Shown here one piece after another: positions 1 to 7,830 of a stretch of 41,908 nucleotides of DNA. The stretch spans positions 1 to 41,908 of the forward strand of contig NZ_RRCM01000004.1 of the NCBI RefSeq assembly GCF_003862485.1. Reading direction: 5' to 3'. A model generated the notes under the pieces. It saw nothing but the letters and a program-made list of their open reading frames with translations. It searched no databases and was not told the DNA's origin. Position 1 is the first letter of the stretch; each line of letters opens with the position of its first letter. A program made the position numbers and the translations under genes. The stretch comes from Lachnoanaerobaculum orale. GTDB taxonomy: Bacteria; Bacillota; Clostridia; Lachnospirales; Lachnospiraceae.

Positions 1-34
1 GCGTTCATCCTGAGCCAGGATCAAACTCTCATAT
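1..34 (-). rRNA. 16S rRNA, 5' end only (runs off the window)
   Basis: The reverse complement begins GAGAGTTTGATCCTGGCTCA, the universal start of bacterial 16S rRNA (primer 27F region). Only about the first 34 bases are present; the rest lies left of the window. Its promoters and leader lie at 35-523. Confidence 0.95.
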
Positions 35-391
35 AAAAGTTTAATCTAGCCTGTCGCTAGCTTGCATCTGTTTTCACAGATCTACTGTTTTTTAAAGGTT
101 TTAAATTCTGTTCGAATCTAAACGTTGTTTTTTCTGAAACTTCATCATATTTTTAAAGGTAGCACCATCGTCTCGCCTTGCTCGACGAGGTGTACTATTT
201 TTCTAAACTCGAGCTTCGCTTACGCTTGCTCTCGTTAACAAAAATATGCAAATTTTTCAGGGTTGTGTGTACTGTTTAATCTTAAATTATCATGGTTCAT
301 TGTTGCAAAGAATAAACTCATTTCACTTAAGTGCTGTCCTTGACATCAACTCAAGCCGTTCAAGTTTTTGCTTTTCATAAGCAACTTTTAT

Positions 392-420
392 ATGTTACCA
401 AACTCTTAAAACTTTGTCAA
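392..420 (-). promoter_or_regulatory. rrn promoter P2
   Basis: On the minus strand the -35 box is TTGACA (415-420) and the -10 box is TAACAT (392-397), with an ideal 17-bp spacer. It points into the 16S gene. The leader from here to 16S would be about 350 nt. Confidence 0.75.
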
Positions 421-494
421 TAACTTTTTAATTATATATTTCAAAAGTTTTGTTTTTGTTTTAAAAATTTGTCTGCCTCAGAGGCAGTGGGTAT

Positions 495-523
495 AATATA
501 CACTTAATTCCACTCTATGTCAA
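495..523 (-). promoter_or_regulatory. rrn promoter P1
   Basis: On the minus strand TTGACA (518-523) is followed after 17 bp by TATATT (495-500). With P2 it forms the tandem promoter pair commonly found upstream of rRNA operons. Confidence 0.65.
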
Positions 524-611
524 CAACTTTTTTATATTTTTTTTGACAGATTCCAAACTATATTTTTTCCTGAAATACTCCCTATTTATACTGGAGGCTT
601 TCATCCTTTCA

Positions 612-620
612 TGTTATAAT
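612..620 (+). promoter_or_regulatory. Extended -10 promoter for holA
   Basis: TGTTATAAT is an extended -10 box (TG-N-TATAAT), with no good -35. Transcription would begin about 7 nt after the last T, near 627, practically at the holA ATG (628), so the mRNA may be almost leaderless. Confidence 0.5.
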
Positions 621-627
621 CTTGCAC

Positions 628-1596
628 ATGAAAGTATTAAATAATGATTTGAAAACTTCCACATTCAAAGGCATTTATGTACTATCAGGTGATGATGAAT
701 TTTTAAAGAACAGCTACAAAAAAAGACTTAAAGCAGCTATCGTAGGTGAAGACCAAATGAACTTTGCTTATTTTGAAGGAAAAGGAACAGATGCAGATGC
801 CGTTATCGAATTTGCAAATACACTTCCATTTTTTTCACAATACAGATGTATTCTTATAGAAGGAAGTCAGTGGTTCAAATCCGGCAACGATAAGTTTTTA
901 AACTACATATCAGATAAGCCCGATAGCACGAAAATCATTTTTGTGGAGAATGACTTAGATAAACGTTCTAAGCTGTACAAAAAAATAAAAGAGCTTGGAT
1001 ACATTGCAGAACTGAATCATCCTACCAATGATGAACTGATAAACTGGGCCGGAAATATCATAAATAAATCCGGCAAGAAAATCACCGTTTCAAATATGAA
1101 CCTGTTCATTGCCAGAGTGGGAAATGATATGGAAAGACTGAAAAGCGAGTTGGGCAAGCTTATCTCCTTTACTCTTGACAAAGATATTATAGAAGAGGAA
1201 GATATAAAAGCTATAACAAGCATAAGTCTGACAAACAAAATCTTTGAATTGGTAAAATCCATTACCAATAATAAGATACAGGATGCATTGGATATATATG
1301 AAGATTTGGTAGCTTTAAAGGAACCTCCGCTGAAAATAATGATTCTCATCACAAGACAGTTTAACCAACTGTTGCAAATCAAGGAATTGATAGCATCTGG
1401 TTTTAACGAAAAGGATATAATCTCAAATATGAAATTAAATCCATATGTGGTCAAAAATCTGATGCGTCAAGCAAGAGGTTTCGATATGGCTATGCTTTTG
1501 TCCTATGTAAAAAATGCAATCGAGTTGGAAGAAGCTATAAAACAAGGTAATATTAATGATAAGCTGGCACTTGAGATGCTGATGCTTACACGATAA
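628..1596 (+). CDS. holA: DNA polymerase III subunit delta
   Basis: HolA is the clamp-loader subunit that opens the beta sliding clamp during replication. The 322-residue protein has the family's length and its N-terminal signature (GIYVLSGDDEFL, like the YGEDxF motif), a degenerate AAA+ fold without a working Walker A, and a helical C-terminal collar domain. I chose ATG 628, although TTG 622 is in frame, because no Shine-Dalgarno sequence supports either and the extended -10 at 612-620 would start transcripts at about 627. It is the first gene of a compact plus-strand run; xpt follows after 34 nt. It is divergent from the rRNA operon to its left. Confidence 0.92.
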   Translation: MKVLNNDLKTSTFKGIYVLSGDDEFLKNSYKKRLKAAIVGEDQMNFAYFEGKGTDADAVIEFANTLPFFSQYRCILIEGSQWFKSGNDKFLNYISDKPDSTKIIFVENDLDKRSKLYKKIKELGYIAELNHPTNDELINWAGNIINKSGKKITVSNMNLFIARVGNDMERLKSELGKLISFTLDKDIIEEEDIKAITSISLTNKIFELVKSITNNKIQDALDIYEDLVALKEPPLKIMILITRQFNQLLQIKELIASGFNEKDIISNMKLNPYVVKNLMRQARGFDMAMLLSYVKNAIELEEAIKQGNINDKLALEMLMLTR

Positions 1597-1630
1597 ACAC
1601 TTATGTGTTTTCAAAAGGAGAGGATTTTTC

Positions 1631-2218
1631 ATGAAACTGTTAGAAGAGCGTATCAAAAAAGATGGTGTTATCAAGGAAGGTAATGTTGTAAAAGTGGATT
1701 CTTTTTTAAACCATCAGATGGATGTACAACTCTTTTTAGAGATGGCAAAGGAATTCAAGTCAAAGTTTGCGTCACACAATATAAACAAGATTTTGACAAT
1801 AGAGTCCTCAGGTATAGGCATCGCAGCCATAGTCGCGCTTGAATTCGGCGTACCGGTAGTATTTGCCAAAAAGTCAAAGTCCATAAATATTGACGGAGAT
1901 ATGTATACGGCAGAGGTAGAAAGCTTCACACATAAGTGCAAGAATCAGGTTATCGTTTCAAAGAAGTTTTTAGGTCCGGAAGACAGGGTACTTATCATTG
2001 ACGATTTCCTTGCAAACGGCTGTGCACTGCAGGGACTTATTTCAATTGTCAATGAATCAGGTGCAAGTGTGGAAGGCATCGGTATTGCCATTGAAAAAGG
2101 TTTCCAAAGCGGCGGTCGTGCCATCAGAAACTTAGGTTTCCATTTGGAATCACTTGCAATAATAGATTCAATGGATGCCGCTACACAAAGTATAGAGTTC
2201 AGAGCACAGGAATCCTAA
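1631..2218 (+). CDS. xpt: Xanthine phosphoribosyltransferase
   Basis: Converts xanthine and PRPP to XMP in purine salvage, in the cytoplasm. The 195-residue length and the N-terminus (MKLLEERIKKDGV...) are typical of Xpt. The PRPP-binding loop is VLIIDDFLANG near residues 123-133, and the conserved ESSGI segment lies near 57-61. A strong Shine-Dalgarno (AAAAGGAGAGG) precedes ATG 1631. In many firmicutes xpt is controlled by a guanine riboswitch, but the 34-nt gap to holA is too short for one here, so this copy appears to be transcribed with holA. The stop is 1 nt from the next start. Confidence 0.94.
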   Translation: MKLLEERIKKDGVIKEGNVVKVDSFLNHQMDVQLFLEMAKEFKSKFASHNINKILTIESSGIGIAAIVALEFGVPVVFAKKSKSINIDGDMYTAEVESFTHKCKNQVIVSKKFLGPEDRVLIIDDFLANGCALQGLISIVNESGASVEGIGIAIEKGFQSGGRAIRNLGFHLESLAIIDSMDAATQSIEFRAQES

Positions 2219-2219
2219 T

Positions 2220-2774
2220 ATGAAATATTTTTTTGCATCAGATATTCACGGCTCATCATTCTACACAAAGAAAATTATTGAGAAATATAAAGAAAGCAAC
2301 GCCTCAAAACTGGTACTGCTTGGAGACTTATTGTACCACGGCCCGAGAAATGACTTGCCTAAAGATTACTGTCCTAAGGAAGTCTTTGCAATGCTGAATG
2401 AATATAAAGATAATATCATCGCAGTCAGAGGAAACTGTGATTCGGAAGTTGACCAGATGGTCTTGGATTTTCCAATGCAATCCGACTACTGTATAGGTGT
2501 ATTTAATGATATCTATTTCTTCATAACACACGGACATATATACGGTGAGGATCATCTGCCACAGCTTGCCAAAGGAAGCGCATTCATATACGGACATGTA
2601 CATCTTCCGATAGCAAAAAAATCCGGAGATATTTATATATTAAATCCCGGATCCGCATCACTGCCTAAGGAACAAAATCCCAACTCCTATGCAATACTTG
2701 ATGATGATATTTTTACCATATATGACTTTGACGGCAATGTATTAAAGGAGATAAAGCTTGAGAAAAATATTTGA
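2220..2774 (+). CDS. yfcE: YfcE-type metallophosphodiesterase
   Basis: A calcineurin-like metal-dependent phosphodiesterase of 184 residues, the YfcE length. The metal-ligand motifs are in order: DIHG (8-11), GDL (about 36-38), GNCD (in RGNCDSE), THGH and GHVH, followed by NPGS. YfcE proteins hydrolyse artificial phosphodiesters in vitro; the physiological substrate is not settled. Its start is 1 nt after the xpt stop and its 3' end overlaps the next gene by 17 nt, so translation is probably coupled. A second, shorter relative lies at 4507-5001 in the same operon. Confidence 0.88.
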   Translation: MKYFFASDIHGSSFYTKKIIEKYKESNASKLVLLGDLLYHGPRNDLPKDYCPKEVFAMLNEYKDNIIAVRGNCDSEVDQMVLDFPMQSDYCIGVFNDIYFFITHGHIYGEDHLPQLAKGSAFIYGHVHLPIAKKSGDIYILNPGSASLPKEQNPNSYAILDDDIFTIYDFDGNVLKEIKLEKNI

Positions 2775-3909
2775 GTTGTACGCGCCCTGCCACTTCGGAC
2801 TTGAAGCCGTACTGAAAAAAGAAATCATAGATATAGGCTATGACATAACAAAGGTCGAGGACGGAAGGGTGTACTTTGAAGGAGATGACGAAGCTGTTTC
2901 AAGAGCCAATATGTGGCTTAGAACTACCGAAAGAGTAATGATAAATGTTGCACAGTTCAAAGCAACCTCTTTTAGCGAGCTGTTCGACTCTGTCGCAGAT
3001 ATCCCTTGGGAAGAATATATTCCTGTCGACGGGAAGTTCTGGGTCAGCAAAGCCACCTCAGTCAAAAGCAAACTCTTCTCACCTTCAGATATCCAGTCCA
3101 TCGTAAAGAAAGCTATAGTCGAAAGGCTGAAGCGTATCTACAAAAAAGATTGGTTTGAAGAGACAGGAGCCGAATATCCGCTTCGCGTTTCTATAAACAA
3201 AGATATTGTTACTGTCGGACTTGATACCACAGGAGTGTCACTTCACAAAAGAGGCTACAGAACGATGACTGCAAAAGCACCTATCACAGAGACTCTTGCA
3301 GCCGCACTCATTCTGCTGACACCGTGGAAAAAAGACAGAATACTAATAGACCCGTTCTGCGGAAGCGGTACATTTGTTATAGAGGCCGCCATGATGGCTG
3401 CAAATATCGCACCGGGGCTGAAAAGAGGATTTTTAAGTTGTAAGTGGTCAAACCTTATTTCAAAGGAAGTTTGGGATAATACTTATGAGGAAGCACGTGA
3501 AATGGTTGATATCGACACCGATGTTGATATTCAAGGCTATGACATTGATAAAAACATTGTAGAGGCTGCAAGAAGCAATGCCACAAGAGCCGGAGTCATA
3601 GATATGCTCCACCTTCAGTGCAGAGACGTTGCAAGTCTCTCCCACCCGAAAAAATACGGTTTTATCATTACAAATCCGCCTTACGGTGAAAGACTTGAAG
3701 AAAAGGAAAATCTGCCTGCTATATACAAGGCACTTGGAGAGAGGTATGCAAACCTTGACTCCTGGTCACTTTACCTTATAACCTCATATGACGATGCTTG
3801 TAAGTATATAGGCAGAGAGCCTGATAAAAATCGCAAGATTTACAACGGCATGTTGCAAACCAGATTTTATCAATATATGGGACCAAGACCGCCTAAGAAG
3901 ACAAAATAA
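2758..3909 (+). CDS. THUMP-domain class I SAM-dependent rRNA methyltransferase (RlmL/YpsC-like)
   Basis: Predicted to methylate guanosine N2 in 23S rRNA, as the N-terminal half of E. coli RlmL does. The 383-residue protein has a ferredoxin-like/THUMP RNA-binding region (about 1-160), then a Rossmann methyltransferase: motif I PFCGSGT (about 198-204) and catalytic NPPYGERL (about 306-313). The start is TTG 2758, supported by AAAGGAG ending 7 nt upstream and by the family-typical N-terminus. It lies inside the 3' end of yfcE. It lacks the C-terminal RlmK half found in the E. coli fusion, as is usual in firmicutes. Confidence 0.88.
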   Translation: MRKIFELYAPCHFGLEAVLKKEIIDIGYDITKVEDGRVYFEGDDEAVSRANMWLRTTERVMINVAQFKATSFSELFDSVADIPWEEYIPVDGKFWVSKATSVKSKLFSPSDIQSIVKKAIVERLKRIYKKDWFEETGAEYPLRVSINKDIVTVGLDTTGVSLHKRGYRTMTAKAPITETLAAALILLTPWKKDRILIDPFCGSGTFVIEAAMMAANIAPGLKRGFLSCKWSNLISKEVWDNTYEEAREMVDIDTDVDIQGYDIDKNIVEAARSNATRAGVIDMLHLQCRDVASLSHPKKYGFIITNPPYGERLEEKENLPAIYKALGERYANLDSWSLYLITSYDDACKYIGREPDKNRKIYNGMLQTRFYQYMGPRPPKKTK

Positions 3910-3917
3910 AGGTTTTA

Positions 3918-4526
3918 ATGCATATGAAAAAGATTATTTTTGCAACCGGAAATCAGCATAAACTTGAAGAAATCAGAGCTATTTTACCCGGCTTTGATAT
4001 AATCTCCGCCAAAGAAGCCGGAGTATCACTCGATATTGAAGAGACCGGAACGACATTTAAGGAAAACGCTTATATAAAGGCAAAAGCCATTTGGGACATT
4101 ACAGGCGGTATAGTAATGTCCGACGACTCCGGACTTGAAGTGGATTATATCGGCGGTGAACCCGGAGTATACTCGTCCAGATATATGGGTGAGGACACCT
4201 CATACACTATAAAAAATCAAAATATAATAGACAGATTAAAAAATGCCTCGGGAAATGAAAGAAGTGCAAGGTTTAAAGCCTGTATTTGTGCTATACTTGA
4301 AGACGGTACCACATTATTTTGCGAAGGCAGTATGGAAGGTCTGATTGCCACACAAACTTCCGGATCTAACGGCTTCGGCTATGACCCTATACTTTACCTA
4401 CCTGAATATCAAAAAACAAGTGCCGAGATAAGCCCTGAGGAAAAGAACAAGATAAGCCACAGAGGTAAGGCACTTACAGCAATGAAACAAAAGCTGGGGG
4501 AAATTTATGAAAATATTGATTGTTAG
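3918..4526 (+). CDS. rdgB: XTP/dITP diphosphatase (RdgB/HAM1 family)
   Basis: Hydrolyses non-canonical purine triphosphates (XTP, dITP/ITP) to monophosphates, keeping them out of DNA and RNA. Family motifs are clear: FATGNQHKLEEI near the N-terminus, SDDSGLEV, the GEPGVYSSRY segment, GFGYDPI and SHRGKAL. About 200 residues is the usual length. Two starts are possible, ATG 3918 (5 nt after AAAGG) and ATG 3924 (MKKIIFATGN, the usual family start); I keep 3918 on Shine-Dalgarno spacing. The 3' end overlaps the next gene by 20 nt. Confidence 0.92.
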   Translation: MHMKKIIFATGNQHKLEEIRAILPGFDIISAKEAGVSLDIEETGTTFKENAYIKAKAIWDITGGIVMSDDSGLEVDYIGGEPGVYSSRYMGEDTSYTIKNQNIIDRLKNASGNERSARFKACICAILEDGTTLFCEGSMEGLIATQTSGSNGFGYDPILYLPEYQKTSAEISPEEKNKISHRGKALTAMKQKLGEIYENIDC

Positions 4527-5001
4527 TGACACACACAGAGTTGACGACATTTTAAAAAAAGTAATATCAATAGAAAAACCTTTCGACATGTTCATCCATC
4601 TTGGTGACGGCGAAGGCAGCGAGACCAAGATAAGCCTTATGCTTGACCCTACATGCGCATGCCTTATGGTACAGGGAAACAATGATTTCTTTTCACAGCT
4701 TCCTGTCGAAAAAGAAATCAATATAAAAAATCACAAGGCACTCCTTGTACACGGACACCAGTACGGTGTAAGCATGGACATCTCAATACTCAAAGACGAG
4801 GCCATCGCCAGAGGTTGTGACTTTGCAATGTACGGACACACACACAGACCTTACCTAAAGACTATAGACGGAGTGACCGTACTAAACCCGGGTTCACTCG
4901 GCTATCCGAGACAGGCAGGCCACATACCTACATATATGGTGATGAATGTAGACGATGACGGCAACTTTGAAATAGAGACCAAAGAAATAATGGGAGCATA
5001 A
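4507..5001 (+). CDS. MJ0936/YsnB-type metallophosphoesterase
   Basis: A small (164-residue) calcineurin-like phosphoesterase with the ordered metal ligands SDTHR (7-11), LGDGEG, QGNND, HGHQYG and GHTHRP, then NPGS. It is paired with RdgB in an overlapping arrangement (20 nt) that is common in clostridia. The Shine-Dalgarno is the GGGGG at 4496-4500, inside rdgB. The substrate is unknown; related enzymes show broad phosphodiesterase activity. Last gene of the plus-strand operon before the terminator at 5008-5040. Confidence 0.88.
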   Translation: MKILIVSDTHRVDDILKKVISIEKPFDMFIHLGDGEGSETKISLMLDPTCACLMVQGNNDFFSQLPVEKEINIKNHKALLVHGHQYGVSMDISILKDEAIARGCDFAMYGHTHRPYLKTIDGVTVLNPGSLGYPRQAGHIPTYMVMNVDDDGNFEIETKEIMGA

Positions 5002-5007
5002 TAAAAA

Positions 5008-5040
5008 AGGGCTACACGCTTTGTGTAAGCCCCCTTTTTA
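5008..5040 (+). terminator. Intrinsic terminator of the holA operon
   Basis: GGGCT-ACAC / GTGT-A-AGCCC stem with a short loop, followed by CCTTTTTA. It lies 6 nt after the last stop of the holA-to-phosphoesterase run. Confidence 0.85.
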
Positions 5041-5078
5041 TTTTAAGATTTCAAAAATGATTCACTTTATAATTTTCT

Positions 5079-6722
5079 CTATTCAAGTGTAACAGTTGTA
5101 ACCACCTTGTTGTTTACTCTGATCTTGTAGTCCTCGCCGTCTCTCTTTGTTCCGCTCTTTAGAACGACTCCGGCATTACTTAACAACTTCACCTGATAGT
5201 TTGAATTCGGTGTTGTGATATGCCATGTAGTCTTCTTCTCAGTCTCTTCTACAGAAGATACATATCCGGGCATATTAAGCAGCTCTCCTACAGTTCCCTT
5301 AAATACAAGCTGATTGTCATTACTCTTGTCAACTACAACTACTTCATACTTGTCATACTGATCGGCCTTTATATTAAGACCTCCGATATAGAGTTTATCA
5401 TCTCTTATTCCGTTAAATCCGGCACCTCTGTTGGATCCGGCATCTCTGAAATAGAATGTTCTGTTCTCATCGTCAAGCTTAATACTCTGTTTGCCGTACT
5501 TTTGAGAACCGTCCTTACCGTCTCCGAAGTACATCATACGATACTTGCCTGACAAGAATTCACTGTAATGGATCTTACCGATAGACTCTTCTATATTCTC
5601 CTGAGTCTCATACGGAATCTTTTTACTGCTCTTTCCGAGGTTATCTACAAACTCTGTAGTAGAATACTTACCGCTTGGCAGCTGCTTCATCTCAAGTAAT
5701 ACAAGACCGGACATCATTCCGCCCTTATCATCAAAAGCATACTTCTTTCCGTTGATTGTCTTTATCTCATTTGCAACCAAATGACCTTTGCCGTCTGCAT
5801 AGTACCATGCACTGCCGTCCTCTTCCCATTTACCCTTGTTAAGGAAATATCCCGGAATAACCTTGAACCATCCCCTGGTAGACTTTGCACCGTCTTCAGG
5901 TGTAGAGAAGTACATAAAACTCTCACTGTACTCCGCTCTCTGTGATTTCGGAACTGCTGTAGAAGGAGTAGCCTCCGTATACCAGCTTGCAATCATTCTA
6001 CCGTCTTCGTCAAATCCATACTTCTTTCCGTTGATTGTTTTTCCGAGACTCTTTACCTCTTTCTTACCTGAAGCATTGAAATAGAACCATCTTACCTGAT
6101 CGGTATCCCAGTAATCAATATTCGGTTGTTCTTCCATGGTTCTTGCATTGTCATCATGAACCATAATCTCTCTCCAACCTGTGGTCATTGCACCGTCATT
6201 TGCATCACCGAAGTAATACTTTGCATTCCTCCATGCATCCTGGTCTGTAAGTCTCTCGCCCTGTGATACCCATCCGAAAAGCATCTTTCCGTCAACATCA
6301 AAAGCATACTTCTTTCCGTTGATGGTCTTTAGAGAAACATCACTTGAAGATGATTCATTTCTCTTATATGCTTTTCCGTTGTCACCGAAATAGTACCACC
6401 ACTGATCAGGCTCATCCTTGTCGTAATCGTTTGTATTCGGCACCGCAACCCACTGATTTCTTACCATCACGCCGTTTGCATCCACATAGTATGTAGCGTT
6501 CCCGTCATCGATAAGAGAATCTTTTGCCATATCTCCCAAGTCATCCAAATAATACCAATAGTCCCCTGATTTTTGCCACTTCTGTGATACTTTCTCCTCG
6601 TTTTTGTCATAGTATACCCAAGTACCGTTCTCCTGTTGCCAACCTGTTGCGGCAAAAGATGTCATCGCACCTGCAACACTCATAACACCTACGAGTAATG
6701 CCAGCTTTGTCTGCTTCTTCAT
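5079..6722 (-). CDS. Secreted cell-wall-binding-repeat protein (547 aa)
   Basis: Sec-exported surface protein. Signal peptide about 1-24, with hydrophobic core LALLVGVMSVAGAM and cleavage after SFA. Most of the chain is CW_binding_1-like repeats (W...WYY..G, with recurring KTINGKKYAF/GFDEDGRM blocks), which in choline- or glucan-binding proteins attach the protein to wall teichoic acid or polysaccharide. The last ~110 residues (DKYEVVVVDKS... onward) are a beta-rich, repeat-free domain of unknown role. GGGAG lies 5 nt before the ATG, and a weak promoter (TTGTGT-17-TATATC) is visible upstream. It is convergent with the holA operon and stands alone. No catalytic domain was recognised, so the role is probably adhesion or wall structure. 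Confidence 0.8.
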   Translation of the reverse strand: MKKQTKLALLVGVMSVAGAMTSFAATGWQQENGTWVYYDKNEEKVSQKWQKSGDYWYYLDDLGDMAKDSLIDDGNATYYVDANGVMVRNQWVAVPNTNDYDKDEPDQWWYYFGDNGKAYKRNESSSSDVSLKTINGKKYAFDVDGKMLFGWVSQGERLTDQDAWRNAKYYFGDANDGAMTTGWREIMVHDDNARTMEEQPNIDYWDTDQVRWFYFNASGKKEVKSLGKTINGKKYGFDEDGRMIASWYTEATPSTAVPKSQRAEYSESFMYFSTPEDGAKSTRGWFKVIPGYFLNKGKWEEDGSAWYYADGKGHLVANEIKTINGKKYAFDDKGGMMSGLVLLEMKQLPSGKYSTTEFVDNLGKSSKKIPYETQENIEESIGKIHYSEFLSGKYRMMYFGDGKDGSQKYGKQSIKLDDENRTFYFRDAGSNRGAGFNGIRDDKLYIGGLNIKADQYDKYEVVVVDKSNDNQLVFKGTVGELLNMPGYVSSVEETEKKTTWHITTPNSNYQVKLLSNAGVVLKSGTKRDGEDYKIRVNNKVVTTVTLE

Positions 6723-7084
6723 TATATTCTCCCTGCTAATCTATTTGATATAAGACAGTATGCTAATATACACAACCGCTTTATCTGTACATATTTTATC
6801 AGAATAAATCCAAAATATAAAGTATTTATTTGTGTTTTTTATATATATTCATAATCTTTATAAATTTTATACAAGCAAAATTACATAAAATATTTGTATT
6901 AAATCTTATCAGAGTCTAATTTTATAGTTTATTTAAAAATTCAATTATAAAACATATGCAATATATCATGGTTAAATTGTGCAAAATAGATTTTAGTTAG
7001 CAAATGCTAACTCTCTAATTATACAAACGACTTTCTATAGCTTTTCTTTGTGAATATTAATGCTTATAAACTCTTTTATACACA
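6723..7084. other. AT-rich gene-free stretch
   Basis: Nothing coding is supported. It contains the inverted repeat GTTAGC-AAAT-GCTAAC analogue at 6996-7011, which could be a small operator or weak hairpin, and the promoter region of the wall-binding protein near 6740-6770. Confidence 0.4.
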
Positions 7085-7584
7085 TTAAGAAGAGAGCACC
7101 GACCTTTCACATCAATGCTCTCTTCAACATATTCCTGGCTCCAACGGATTAATCCTCTCTTTCTAAATAAACCGGGATTTCTATATCTGATGCCTTTTAA
7201 AAATTATAGACATCCTGTATAGTTATTGCTATTCAGTTTTTAATTTATCCTCCTATAAGCTTCCTTTCACTTCTAATACATGGTTGTTATCAATCTATCT
7301 ACACGGTCTATCTCTCGTACGAATCCCACTTTCTCGTCATAAGACTTATACGAATACTATCCTAACCGATTCTTCAGATAGTAACTTTTAAAGTTTTCAA
7401 TAATATATTATCTAATTAATCTTCTTATAGGTTCCGGATTAGATCAAAGTCTAATCATTACTTATGTTTTCTTTGGACCGTACCTCCTTTTATATTTTAA
7501 TTTCCACTTAGCAAATCTGCTGTTTGCTTTCTCCTCGTGGATGCGTTCATCAAACTTTTTAAGAATATATTCTCTTTTGTTTAT
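7085..7584 (-). ncRNA. Candidate large structured non-coding RNA (ROOL-like?)
   Basis: About 500 nt with no start-codon-led reading frame of useful size, but a near-consensus promoter at its 5' end and many stable stems. Visible stems: CCAC/GTGG closing an inner AGCAAA/TTTGCT hairpin (7504-7540); GATTAGA/TCTAATC (7438-7457), nested inside GGTacGG/CCGgaACC; TACTATC/GATAGTA (7355-7383); a TCGTATAAG/TTATGACGA-type hairpin (about 7330-7353); and a perfect 10-bp stem GAAGAGAGCA/TGCTCTCTTC at the 3' end (7089-7125), without a U-run. Size, ornateness and host family fit the ROOL class of Lachnospiraceae and other firmicutes, but I cannot align it to a model. Alternative: a badly decayed gene, since short open stretches in different frames read as charged peptides without start codons. 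Confidence 0.45.
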
Positions 7585-7590
7585 GTCTAC

Positions 7591-7618
7591 AGTATATCAG
7601 ATTTTTTCTTCTTGTCAA
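7591..7618 (-). promoter_or_regulatory. Promoter of the candidate large RNA
   Basis: On the minus strand: TTGACA (7613-7618), 16-bp spacer, TATACT (7591-7596). Predicted transcription start about 7584. No gene start follows within 500 nt, which is the main reason to suspect an RNA gene. Confidence 0.7.
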
Positions 7619-7789
7619 TAGTATTTTTAAAATTTTTATATTAAAATAGTATTTTATTTTATCTATTTTCTCAATTTTATATTTATATCTGTCTCAATTG
7701 TATATATTATTTTAATTATCTGAATATTATATGCAATTCAAAAAATACTTTATATAAATCTTCTAACCTGTATATTCAAAAGTGGAATT

Positions 7790-7818
7790 AAAAAAGGGCC
7801 GTTGCATACAACAGCCCA
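7790..7818 (-). terminator. Terminator of the polysaccharide operon
   Basis: On the minus strand GGGCTGTTG-TATG-CAACGGCCC is followed by TTTTTTAATT, 13 nt after the glycosyltransferase stop. Confidence 0.85.
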
Positions 7819-7830
7819 AATCTTGTTTCC

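Larger units (their letters stand above)
35..627. other. Gene-free region: rrn leader and promoters (minus), holA promoter (plus)
   Basis: No coding gene is seen. The minus-strand leader of the 16S gene occupies about 35-390. It holds several short self-complementary stretches, including the 10-bp palindrome CACTTAAGTG at 324-333 and CTCG/CGAG stems near 172-236, as expected for rRNA leader processing. Two minus-strand promoters and one plus-strand extended -10 are listed separately. Confidence 0.6.

Noticed and set aside
1597-1630. Purine riboswitch before xpt
   Set aside because: Only 34 nt separate holA and xpt; there is no room for an aptamer and no matching motif.
5220-6655. Antisense and shifted frames over the wall-binding-repeat gene
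   Set aside because: Shadows of the repetitive coding sequence; no Shine-Dalgarno or domain content. The same applies to the antisense frames over dnaK, grpE and the transporter.
7126-7235. Second peptide-like frame (..NFLKGIRYRNPG..) in the same RNA candidate
   Set aside because: No start codon and no Shine-Dalgarno in frame; kept only as a caveat for a decayed gene.
7460-7584. Short protein (about 40 codons, basic, ending YGPKKT) at the 5' end of the large RNA candidate
   Set aside because: The frame is open and looks protein-like but has no ATG, GTG or TTG start after the predicted transcription start; the stems across it favour RNA.
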